The notes under the pieces are model-generated. The model saw only the letters and a program-made list of their open reading frames with translations, was not told the origin of the DNA and did not search any database. A DNA stretch of 64,000 bases. It comes from Planctomycetia bacterium (lineage in GTDB: Bacteria > Planctomycetota > Planctomycetia > Pirellulales > Thermoguttaceae). Made by a program: the position numbers and the translations under genes. Location of the stretch: assembly GCA_030537455.1 (NCBI GenBank), contig JAUNMR010000007.1, forward strand, positions 51,859 to 115,858, read 5' to 3'. Below, one piece after another: positions 1 to 7,462 of the stretch; within the stretch, counting starts at the first letter, position 1; every line of letters starts with the position of its first letter.

Positions 1-318
1 ATTCTCTCGTTGTATATTCCGCTCTTTGGGGTCTTTCAGGCGTCGAATCACAGTTCTGTCCCTATGATCGTTGCGCTCTCCGCGTTAACATTGCGTAATC
101 TTGTGACCTATGCGTTCCGTCACAGTCCCTTCCTAGGCTATAGCGTGGTCTGGTGGAATAGCGTTTTTGGATATAGTCTTGGCTTGATTATCGCCTGGAG
201 TTACTACCTCAGCGGTCGCTGGCAGCGCAATTCTTCATTTGCGACACATCGCCATAGCGTCCATACGGCGCTGTGTGAACAGGAGGAAAAAGCGCCAGCA
301 CAAAACACGACGCAATAG
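1..318 (+). CDS. MATE-family efflux transporter, C-terminal fragment
   Basis: The frame is open from the first base, so the gene starts upstream of the window and only about 105 C-terminal residues are seen. The fragment has a helix segment with FGVFQASNHSSVPM, which resembles the MATE motif where a G-F-x-GxGDTxTPM stretch precedes a late transmembrane helix. A second hydrophobic helix (about GYSLGLIIAWSYYL) and a basic SGRWQR end follow. MATE proteins are inner-membrane Na+ or H+ coupled antiporters that export cationic drugs or metabolites. The last 30 residues are polar and cytosolic. Family assignment rests on a short stretch, so another polytopic transporter is possible. No terminator is visible directly after it. 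Confidence 0.55.
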   Translation: MLSLYIPLFGVFQASNHSSVPMIVALSALTLRNLVTYAFRHSPFLGYSVVWWNSVFGYSLGLIIAWSYYLSGRWQRNSSFATHRHSVHTALCEQEEKAPAQNTTQ

Positions 319-546
319 ACGCCCAACGACGCTGAAATGAGGTTACGCAAAAAAGACGATGCACACGCTAAATACGGCGTATTATCCGCTAGAATTAGCT
401 GATAACGCCTGCGATTGATAATCTAACGTCCCTGCGCCGACTTCTGCGTCCCCTTGTGTTTTTCAACGTCTGCGGTACAATTCTACGAGTGCGCGCGACA
501 GCGCAAATACCCCTTTTTACCGATAAACTGCGGAGTTTACAACCTC

Positions 547-1419
547 ATGGCGAACCAATACGTAAAACAGAACGACTTTCTGATCGGCGTCGATTCCGAC
601 GGATGCGCTTTCGATACTATGGAACTCAAGCACAAGGAATGCTTTATTCCCTGTATTATCCATCACTGGGGGCTGAAAGGGGTTAGCAAGTACGCGCGTG
701 AAGCGGCGGAATTTGTGAATCTGTACTCCAAGTCGCGCGGCGTCAATCGTTTCCCCGCGCTCATTGAGGTCTTTAAGCTCCTGCAACGCCGACCGGAAGT
801 AGTCGCGCGCGGCGTGAAAGTAGAAATTCCCGAGTCTCTCGTGAAATGGATCGAACAAGAGACCAAGCTCGGCAACCCGGCGCTCATTAAATTCCTGGAA
901 ACTCACGACGACCCCGTGCTGCAAAAGACTTTGCAGTGGTCCGCCGATATCAATCAGACTGTCGATCGTATCGTCGGCGAGGGCGTGCCCCCCTTCCCGT
1001 ACGTGAGAGAATCCATGCAAGCGCTACAAGGAAAAGCGGACGTGCTGGTCGTCTCCGCTACTCCTCAAGCGGCGCTGGAGAAGGAATGGGCAAATCAAGG
1101 TCTCGCCCAACTGGTCAGCGCCATTTACGGGCAAGAGATGGGTACCAAAAAGGAATCGCTCGCGCTCGCCTCGCTGTATCCCGCCAACCACACGCTCATG
1201 ATCGGCGACGCGCCCGGTGATTATAAGGCCGCTAAAGCCAATAACGCGCTCTTCTTCCCCATTAACCCCGGCGAAGAAGAAGCAAGCTGGGAACGTTTCT
1301 ACAAAGAAGCAATGGCAAAGTTCCTCAACGAAGAATTCGCCGGAGAATATCAGCAGGCGCTACTCGACGACTTCGATTCACACCTGCCGCTCGATCCGCC
1401 CTGGCGACAAATTGATTAA
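547..1419 (+). CDS. HAD-superfamily hydrolase
   Basis: A 290-residue soluble protein with the four HAD motifs in order. Motif I is GVDSDGCAFDT near the N terminus (nucleophile and acid/base Asp), motif II is VVSATP, the motif III lysine lies in GTKKES, and motif IV is MIGDAPGDYKAA. Large inserted helices between motifs I and II form a cap of about 150 residues. HAD enzymes of this type are phosphatases or phosphonatases; the substrate cannot be read from the sequence. The frame extends upstream to 454, but the ATG at 547 is preferred because a GGAG lies 11 nt before it and the protein then starts just ahead of motif I. Neighbours do not suggest a pathway. Confidence 0.8.
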   Translation: MANQYVKQNDFLIGVDSDGCAFDTMELKHKECFIPCIIHHWGLKGVSKYAREAAEFVNLYSKSRGVNRFPALIEVFKLLQRRPEVVARGVKVEIPESLVKWIEQETKLGNPALIKFLETHDDPVLQKTLQWSADINQTVDRIVGEGVPPFPYVRESMQALQGKADVLVVSATPQAALEKEWANQGLAQLVSAIYGQEMGTKKESLALASLYPANHTLMIGDAPGDYKAAKANNALFFPINPGEEEASWERFYKEAMAKFLNEEFAGEYQQALLDDFDSHLPLDPPWRQID

Positions 1420-1526
1420 TTTTGTAAGCGCCAATTCCAGTCGTAATCCTACCAATTTTTAAAGATTCTATACAAGACTAACTCCTCAAATTGTCGTAGT
1501 ATACCGCGCGTCGTCGGCTCAATGCC

Positions 1527-1555
1527 TTGACGACGCGCCGCCTCCTCCTTATATT
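1527..1555 (+). promoter_or_regulatory. Sigma70-type promoter of nrdR
   Basis: TTGACG (1527-1532), a 17-nt spacer and TATATT (1550-1555) lie about 55 nt upstream of the nrdR start. The likely transcript covers nrdR and the closely spaced genes after it. Confidence 0.55.
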
Positions 1556-1608
1556 ATACTTCTCATCTACTCTTTGCTGCGAACACTACCTAGAGGATAG
1601 CATACGAA

Positions 1609-2079
1609 ATGAAATGTCCATTTTGCAAAAATGACAACGACCGCGTCATCGAAACGCGCACCAGTGACGACGGCTTTACGATCCGACGACGACGCGCATG
1701 TCACTGTGGGCGGCGTTTTACCACCTACGAACGAATTGAAGTCGTCAATGTTCGCGTGGTCAAGCGCGACGGCTCGCGCGTGCCGTTCGACCGCAATAAG
1801 GTCAGACGCGGCGTGGAAAGAGCATGTTGGAAACGCTCCATTAGCGAGTCTCAAATCTCCGAACTGGTCGCCGCGTTGGAAACCTCGCTCGAGGGCGAAA
1901 CCGAAGTCTCAACTCAAACGATCGGTAAAATGACAATGGATCTGCTCAAGCGCCTTGACGACGTCGCCTACGTGCGCTTCGCAAGCGTCTATTACCGCTT
2001 CGAGTCGGTCGACGACTTCGCCACCGCGCTCAAGAGAATGATAAACGAAAAGACAAATGAACGTCAACGCAACGGATAA
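1609..2079 (+). CDS. nrdR: Transcriptional repressor NrdR (ribonucleotide reductase regulator)
   Basis: A 156-residue NrdR, the ATP/dATP-sensing repressor that binds NrdR boxes upstream of ribonucleotide reductase genes. It has an N-terminal zinc ribbon beginning MKCPFCKNDND, the basic IRRRR stretch, RFTTYERIE, then an ATP-cone domain (about residues 48-140, with VKRDGSRVPFDRNK). Length is normal for the family. Oddity: the second zinc knuckle reads C-H-C-G, so it is CxC instead of the usual CxxC, one residue short; the codons (gca tgt cac tgt ggg) are unambiguous. It starts at ATG 1609 with a promoter at 1527. No nrd genes are in the window. murB-like and argJ follow on the same strand with gaps of 39 and 64 nt, so a shared transcript is likely. 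Confidence 0.93.
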   Translation: MKCPFCKNDNDRVIETRTSDDGFTIRRRRACHCGRRFTTYERIEVVNVRVVKRDGSRVPFDRNKVRRGVERACWKRSISESQISELVAALETSLEGETEVSTQTIGKMTMDLLKRLDDVAYVRFASVYYRFESVDDFATALKRMINEKTNERQRNG

Positions 2080-2118
2080 CGAACTTGCGTAGGCGTTAAG
2101 CTACACAAAGGGACGAAC

Positions 2119-3000
2119 ATGAGCAAACTAGACGCGTTTAAAAGCGTCCTCGAGCGCGCCGCCGACGCCAAGGCGCTCACCTGGCTGGGTCTGGGCGGTC
2201 CAATCGAAGCGCTCGCAAGACCACAAGACCAGGCGCAGTTGCTCGCGCTACTCAAGGTCGCCTCGCAAGAGAACGTCGACGTGAAAATGCTCGGCGACGG
2301 CGCCAGTGTGCTTGTGTCAGACGTTGGCGCGCCGGGCTTGGTCTTGCAATTAAGCGCCGCGTCCTTTACCGAGCTTAAAGTCGACGGTACGCGCGTGCGC
2401 GCCGGCGCGGGCGCTAAGCTTGGCAATCTCGTGACCACTGCGACGAGCGCCGGTCTCGCTGGCGTCGAGGGACTGGTCGGCATACCGGGAACCGTAGGCG
2501 CCGCATTGGCGATCAACGTGTCGACCTCCGACGCTACCCTCGGTCAATATGTCGAAAGCGCGAAGGTTGCGACCTATCAGGGCGAGATCCTCGAACTCAC
2601 GCGCGACGATTTCCTCTTTGGATATCGCAGTAGTAATTTAGAAAACGTCGTCATTCTTGAGGCAACCTTCCGATTCGAACAGGACCAGCCGGAGGAACTC
2701 GTTAAGAGAATGCAGAAGTTCTGGATCGTGCGTAAAAAGAAGACGTCGGATCTGGAAAACCTCGGGTATGCGCGTATGTTCAAGAATCCGCGCGGTCAGA
2801 GCGCGGCGGAACTCATTGACCAAGCCGGATTTCGAGGCGCCGCCGTGGGAGCTGCGCGCGTGAGTATGGTCGATCCGAACCTGGTATGCGCGGAAAAAGA
2901 TTGCAAAAGCGACGACGTCAAACGTCTGGTCACGCTCATTCAAACGCAGGCGCGTGAAAGAATTGGCGTCGATTTAGAACTGGAAATCGTGATTTGGTAA
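2119..3000 (+). CDS. MurB-like FAD-binding protein with degenerate active site
   Basis: 293 residues with the layout of UDP-N-acetylenolpyruvoylglucosamine reductase, the NADPH-dependent enzyme that makes UDP-MurNAc. The FAD domain has LGLGGPIEAL, LGDGASVLVSD (usual GxGSNxLV) and GIPGTVGAALAIN (residues 121-133). The substrate domain has FGYRSS and FKNPRGQSAAELIDQAG. Key deviations: the segment that normally reads GSxFKNP, with the proton-donating Ser, is ARMFKNP (218-224). The usual NAGA after the FAD loop is NVST. The SN of GSNxLV is AS. The C-terminal Glu region is LELEIVIW. A good ribosome site (AAAGGGACGAAC) precedes ATG 2119. It is either a divergent MurB with shifted catalysis or a non-catalytic relative. 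Family membership is fairly sure; activity is not. Confidence 0.75.
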   Translation: MSKLDAFKSVLERAADAKALTWLGLGGPIEALARPQDQAQLLALLKVASQENVDVKMLGDGASVLVSDVGAPGLVLQLSAASFTELKVDGTRVRAGAGAKLGNLVTTATSAGLAGVEGLVGIPGTVGAALAINVSTSDATLGQYVESAKVATYQGEILELTRDDFLFGYRSSNLENVVILEATFRFEQDQPEELVKRMQKFWIVRKKKTSDLENLGYARMFKNPRGQSAAELIDQAGFRGAAVGAARVSMVDPNLVCAEKDCKSDDVKRLVTLIQTQARERIGVDLELEIVIW

Positions 3001-3064
3001 AAGTTGCGTCGTAGCGCGCCTATTCAACTGCGCCGACGCGTCAACAAGAAGACACGGCGATAAA

Positions 3065-4267
3065 ATGTCAAAGGAATTTTACCTACCTCAAGGCTATAGT
3101 TACGCAGGGGTTAACTGCGGGATTCGACCGAACTCGACGAAACTGGACTTCGCTCTGGTCGTCTCAGACTATTCCGCAACCGTCGCAGGCGTGTACACAC
3201 AAAACCTAAACTGTGGCGCGCCGGTTATCTACGACCGCGAACGCACGCCAGGACGCGGTTTCCGCGTCATTGCGACCGACTCCGGGTGCGCTAACGCTTG
3301 TACCGGTCAAGAGGGACTCTTTAACGCCAAAAAAATGGCCGAATACGCCGCGGAAGCTGTCGGCGCAAACGGCGACCAAGCGATTGTCATGTCGACAGGC
3401 GTGATCGGCGTGCAACTGCCTATGAAACGCATTGCGCTCGGCGCGGAAAAGGCAGCCTCGAAACTCGGAAAAGCTTATAGCGACTTCGAAAAGTGCGCCA
3501 CTGCCATTATGACGACCGACACGAAACTCAAGGTTGTATCGCGTCAGTTCACGCTTTCCTCCGGCGAAACAATTCGTCTGGCCGGAATGTGCAAGGGCGC
3601 GGCCATGATCGGTCCGAATATGGCGACAATGCTCGCAACGCTCCTGACCGACGCGGCGCTGGAGCCGAACGACGCGCAAACGATCCTGCGCGCCTGCGTG
3701 GAAGACTCCTTCAACTGCGTGAGCGTCGAGGGACACACCAGCACTAGCGACACGGCTATACTCATGGCCAATGGCGCCGCGAAGAAGGAACCGCTACAGG
3801 GCGACGACCTGAAGCTCTTTGAAAACTATCTGCGCGATATGTGCCAAGAGCTCGCGCCCATGATTCCCAATGACGGCGAAGGCGTCACCCACTTGGTCAC
3901 AATCGACGTGCGCGGCGCAAAGACACGCGAAGACGCCAAAAAGCTCGCGAAAATCGTCGCAAACGACGCTTTGGTTAAGACCGCGCTCTACGGCGCCGAC
4001 CCGAACTGGGGACGTATTGTCTCCGCAACTGGTTCCGCCGGCGTTCCTTACGACACAACGAAAGTCGCGCTCAAACTCAACGGCTATCTGCTCTACGAAC
4101 ACGGCTCCCCGGTCGATTTCGACAAGCCGGTCGTCTCCGATTCGATTCGCAATAACCGTAACGTGCGTATTGAGCTGACCTTCCAAGAGGGAGACGCGTC
4201 GATCCGATTCTGGACCTCCGACCTTACGGTGGAATACGTCCATCTCAACGCGGACTACACCACCTGA
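3065..4267 (+). CDS. argJ: Bifunctional glutamate N-acetyltransferase / amino-acid N-acetyltransferase ArgJ
   Basis: A 400-residue ArgJ of the arginine pathway. It transfers acetyl from N-acetylornithine to glutamate, and in bifunctional forms also uses acetyl-CoA. The precursor self-cleaves before a Thr nucleophile, visible in KGAAMIGPNMATMLATL (T of MATML). Other hallmarks are TGVIGVQLP for the oxyanion-hole region, MTTDT upstream, EGHTSTSDTAILMANG, GADPNWGRI and the C-terminal YVHLNADYTT. Length is typical. No other arg genes are in the window, so arginine synthesis genes must lie elsewhere. The start at ATG 3065 has no clear Shine-Dalgarno site, but the N terminus aligns with the family. 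Confidence 0.95.
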   Translation: MSKEFYLPQGYSYAGVNCGIRPNSTKLDFALVVSDYSATVAGVYTQNLNCGAPVIYDRERTPGRGFRVIATDSGCANACTGQEGLFNAKKMAEYAAEAVGANGDQAIVMSTGVIGVQLPMKRIALGAEKAASKLGKAYSDFEKCATAIMTTDTKLKVVSRQFTLSSGETIRLAGMCKGAAMIGPNMATMLATLLTDAALEPNDAQTILRACVEDSFNCVSVEGHTSTSDTAILMANGAAKKEPLQGDDLKLFENYLRDMCQELAPMIPNDGEGVTHLVTIDVRGAKTREDAKKLAKIVANDALVKTALYGADPNWGRIVSATGSAGVPYDTTKVALKLNGYLLYEHGSPVDFDKPVVSDSIRNNRNVRIELTFQEGDASIRFWTSDLTVEYVHLNADYTT

Positions 4268-4378
4268 CGCTTTGCGTTAAGTTTCGTAGCGAAAGGACAT
4301 ACGGCGCGTCGTGCTATGGCTCGGCGCGTCGTTTCTTGCTATTAACGCGCCCCAAATCTACGCCAGAGGACATGAGTT

Positions 4379-5800
4379 ATGACGAAAAATCCGACCTTTT
4401 CAATTGCCTATTTATCGGAGATTCTCGCCTCGCCGAAGGTCAAGACGATCGCCTCCAAGCTTCATCCGGCAACGGTTATGAGCGTAGTCAAAGGGGTTTT
4501 CGACGACCTGTCTCAGGAATTCTGGGCGTCACTGGCGGCGCAACGTCGACCCGACCTGAACGATCTGATCGATAAGATCGTCGCCAGACTAGCGGAGGCG
4601 CTGGAAATCACCGAACCGCTCGTACTCGACGCGCGTGGAAGACTCTTCCCGAACGAGGTGGAAAAACTACCGGAGGTCGCCGCAGAACAGGCCGCTTGGC
4701 TACTGGCGGAGCCGCAAACCGACTACTCGCGACGTCAGGAGCAGGTCAGCGAACGCGCCGCCTTGGGCAAACTTGCCAAACTTGGCGGCGCTGAATCGGT
4801 CGCGGTCTTTGCCACGACCAAGGCCGCGCGCGCCGCCGTCTTAAACTGGGCGCTAAATAAACGCGCGCGCGTGATCGTCGCGCGACGGGAAATGTACGAA
4901 AAGGACGCCGGCGACCGATTCGAAGACGCCTTGGACATGTTCCCCGCGCTGGAACGTCGTGAGGTCGGCGCTTGTAACTCTGTACGCTATGAAGATTACG
5001 CGCGCGCATATGAGAATGGAAACGCGCTGGTATGGCGCTCCATTGGTCGATGGAACACAGAGGGACGCTATGTGACCGCGGACGAACTCGTGAAACTCAA
5101 GAGCGCCGCGTCAGGGGAGGTTACGCTCCTAGGGGAATTTGAGTTTGCGCCTCTCATTGACCTGAGCGCTTACTTTAACGTGGCGATTCCCACAGTGGCG
5201 GAACGACTCAAATCCGGGTTCGATCTCGCGCTACTGGACGCGGCGCAACTCATTGGCGGTCCAAACGCCGGTCTACTCTTTGGCTCGCGCGCCACGCTCA
5301 ACGAAATCTCACTAACCCCTTACGCACAGCTACTCAAACTTCATCGCGTCCCCTTTGCGATCCTCGCTAAGACGGTCGACCTTTACGAAACCAGAGAGAA
5401 AGCGCTGGAGAAAATTCCGATTTTGCGCACGCTCTCCACCTCGCTGTCGAATCTACAGAGTCGTGCGGAACGCCTGGCGAACTTCCTCGACACGTGCGAA
5501 TGCGTGCGAAGAGCACAGCCCCTGCAGGGTCACTCCGCGCTGTGTCTAAACTCGCCCTTTGGCGCCTCACCCACAAGACTTGTCGAAGTCTTTCCCAGCG
5601 CGACCTACTTCTCGCCCGCGGAACTGGCCGCGAAACTGGAAAAGGGTTCGCCCAAACTTCTCGTGAGATGGACGCAAGATTCCGTACTACTCGATCTGCG
5701 AACCCTCGCGCCGGAAAACGACCTGCTCGTGCTGGAGATTTTCGAACAATTCGACGCAAGTCTACGCGCTGCCAACTTAACCGAGAAGTCGGAGCAATAA
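4379..5800 (+). CDS. SelA-like fold-type I protein lacking the PLP lysine
   Basis: A 473-residue homologue of L-seryl-tRNA(Sec) selenium transferase by overall layout. It has an N-terminal helical domain, LDARGRLFPN where SelA has NATGxxLHTNLGR, the QLIGGPNAGLLFG loop, HRVPFAILAKTVDLYE (SelA RxDKxxxxxLEATLxxY) and IPILRTLSTSLSNLQSRAE. In SelA the loop reads SGDKLLGGPQAG and the Lys forms the PLP Schiff base. Here the equivalent residue is Gln290 (DAAQLIGGP). The usual H-T-N-L-G-R substrate motif is also lost. It is therefore unlikely to work as a PLP selenium transferase. It may be a regulatory or structural relative, or may have shifted chemistry. It follows argJ by 111 nt. The real SelA, if any, is not in this window. 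Confidence 0.7.
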   Translation: MTKNPTFSIAYLSEILASPKVKTIASKLHPATVMSVVKGVFDDLSQEFWASLAAQRRPDLNDLIDKIVARLAEALEITEPLVLDARGRLFPNEVEKLPEVAAEQAAWLLAEPQTDYSRRQEQVSERAALGKLAKLGGAESVAVFATTKAARAAVLNWALNKRARVIVARREMYEKDAGDRFEDALDMFPALERREVGACNSVRYEDYARAYENGNALVWRSIGRWNTEGRYVTADELVKLKSAASGEVTLLGEFEFAPLIDLSAYFNVAIPTVAERLKSGFDLALLDAAQLIGGPNAGLLFGSRATLNEISLTPYAQLLKLHRVPFAILAKTVDLYETREKALEKIPILRTLSTSLSNLQSRAERLANFLDTCECVRRAQPLQGHSALCLNSPFGASPTRLVEVFPSATYFSPAELAAKLEKGSPKLLVRWTQDSVLLDLRTLAPENDLLVLEIFEQFDASLRAANLTEKSEQ

Positions 5801-5932
5801 CCGAACGCCAAAAACCTTCGATCTTGACGCAATGCGCGCGCATGGGTATACTCACGCGTCGCGTTGCTACCGCATAGGGCGCTGTAGCGCGTCTGAAGTT
5901 CGGTTAAACGCTTATTGTGTATTGTTTTCGCC

Positions 5933-7111
5933 ATGTCGCGTCGCTCGCTCGTACTGACAATCGTCGCCTTTTTCTTAGGTTTTGCCTGGCAATACCTAGG
6001 GGGGTGGACTTTTGTCTGCAATATGCGCCACATGCTAGCGCCAGCGCAGGAACTCACCGCGCCGATACAAGACGAAACGCTTATACCAGTGACGGCGCCC
6101 AGCGCGCTATCGCCTGAGGACGCGTCGCAAGAGCAAGAGCGTTCGGACGATATAACCTCGACTGCGCCGACTGCGACGTCGACGCCAACGTCTATTGCAA
6201 CGTCGCAAACGCGCATAGCGCCTGGCGTTACGCGTCCGCTGGCGTTACCGCTCACGTTGCGTCGTAACGGTCTGCAGACCCCAATGCAGTTTCCGCTCTT
6301 CGGACTCAGCGCGTCCATTCAGGCGCAAATAGACGCGGTTCCAGCGCAGGGCGACGCCATTCCCGTCACAACGCCCCAGACACAGAATAACAACGAGGAA
6401 CTGCCCGTCTACGCGTCAAATTGGGCAAAGTTCAAACCCGGCGCATGGATTCGTAAACGCATCACGAGCGTCGCTTACGAAAATAATAAACCGATCCAAA
6501 GCGTCACTGAAACCAAGGTCGAACTCCTCGACGTCGACCTGCAGGCGCAAAAATATACCCTCGCGTTCGACTCCACTGTTAAGGTCGGCAACGTCGACTA
6601 CTCTCACCGTCACGAAACCGTCGACTTTGACTTCCTCGATCAGCCCTGGAGCGAAGACGCGAAACTTGTACCCTCCGCGCCGGTCAATCTCATAATCGGG
6701 CAACGCGTGGTGCCGTGTCAAACGCGCACGGTGGAGAAACAAGCCGACCGTCAGCGCGAGCGCGCCGTCGTCTATTATTCCAGCGTCGTCGCCCCTTATG
6801 TCATGCAGCGCGAGGTCACGCGTGAAATCATTGATAACGACGCGACTGACGCAAACGCCACGCGCGTGAGCCATGAACTCTACGTCGTACAACAAACCGA
6901 GTCGCGGCAGGCCTTTGGCACAATGGAATCAAGCGGCTACGTCGCGTTGCGCTCCATTGAGCGCGGCAAACGCAAACAAAACGCAAGACTGACATGCTCT
7001 AGCGACGTTCCAGGCGGAATCATAAAAGAATACGTCACGGAATTCGACCCACAGACGAACGCTGCGCTATTGCAGACAAATACCGTACTGCTCGACTATT
7101 ACGTCCCCTAA
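5933..7111 (+). CDS. Membrane-anchored hypothetical protein
   Basis: 392 residues, not recognised as a known family. The N terminus (MSRRSLVLTIVAFFLGFAWQ) is a positively charged segment followed by one transmembrane helix or uncleaved signal. Next comes a Thr/Ala/Pro-rich low-complexity linker (about residues 40-150). A C-terminal beta-rich domain begins around WAKFKPGAWIRKRITS and continues with repeated strand-like pieces containing TETKVELLDVD and KYTLAFDSTVKVG. The topology suggests a periplasmic domain tethered to the inner membrane. The upstream frame extends to 5915, but the ATG at 5933 places the basic residues directly before the helix. It ends 260 nt before a terminator that serves the opposite strand. 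Confidence 0.6.
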   Translation: MSRRSLVLTIVAFFLGFAWQYLGGWTFVCNMRHMLAPAQELTAPIQDETLIPVTAPSALSPEDASQEQERSDDITSTAPTATSTPTSIATSQTRIAPGVTRPLALPLTLRRNGLQTPMQFPLFGLSASIQAQIDAVPAQGDAIPVTTPQTQNNNEELPVYASNWAKFKPGAWIRKRITSVAYENNKPIQSVTETKVELLDVDLQAQKYTLAFDSTVKVGNVDYSHRHETVDFDFLDQPWSEDAKLVPSAPVNLIIGQRVVPCQTRTVEKQADRQRERAVVYYSSVVAPYVMQREVTREIIDNDATDANATRVSHELYVVQQTESRQAFGTMESSGYVALRSIERGKRKQNARLTCSSDVPGGIIKEYVTEFDPQTNAALLQTNTVLLDYYVP

Positions 7112-7370
7112 AGAACTAGGGCGTCTTGACGCTAAACACAATCACAACCGTTCTGCGTGTGTTTTTTTTTATCCGCAGGATAGCGCCTGGGGATTGTACA
7201 GGCGTCAATGCGACGTTGAACGTGTCTGGGTTCGGCTCACAAGGGTCAGACGCATCGGCGTCAGGTATAAAAAACTCAATAAACGCCTCATCGGATTTAT
7301 CAATTTGTCTCTTATTTACGACTTTACTCGTGTTTAGCGTCAACACGCTAGACTCAACCCCACAACGCAC
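7112..7370. other. Intergenic region without supported gene
   Basis: Convergent gap between the hypothetical protein on + and the ketosynthase on -. Short frames exist on both strands (for example 7126-7386), but they lack homology features and run into the terminator hairpin. I see no RNA gene. Confidence 0.5.
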
Positions 7371-7420
7371 AAAAAAAACGCCGTAGCGTCCTGGAGATTC
7401 ACTCCCTACGCTACGGCGTT
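7371..7420 (-). terminator. Rho-independent terminator of the ketosynthase-like gene
   Basis: A perfect 12-bp stem pairs 7377-7388 (aacgccgtagcg) with 7409-7420. Read on the minus strand it is followed by eight T (plus-strand A-run 7371-7378). It lies 42 nt after the stop of the minus-strand gene. It could also act weakly on the plus strand. Confidence 0.85.
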
Positions 7421-7462
7421 TCTACTTATTAGATTTTAGAGGCGACGTCAAAAGTCCTAACC

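Noticed and set aside
4379..5800. Selenocysteine machinery suggested by the SelA-like gene
   Set aside because: The key Lys is missing, and I noticed no coding region interrupted by an in-frame TGA and no tRNA-Sec in the window.
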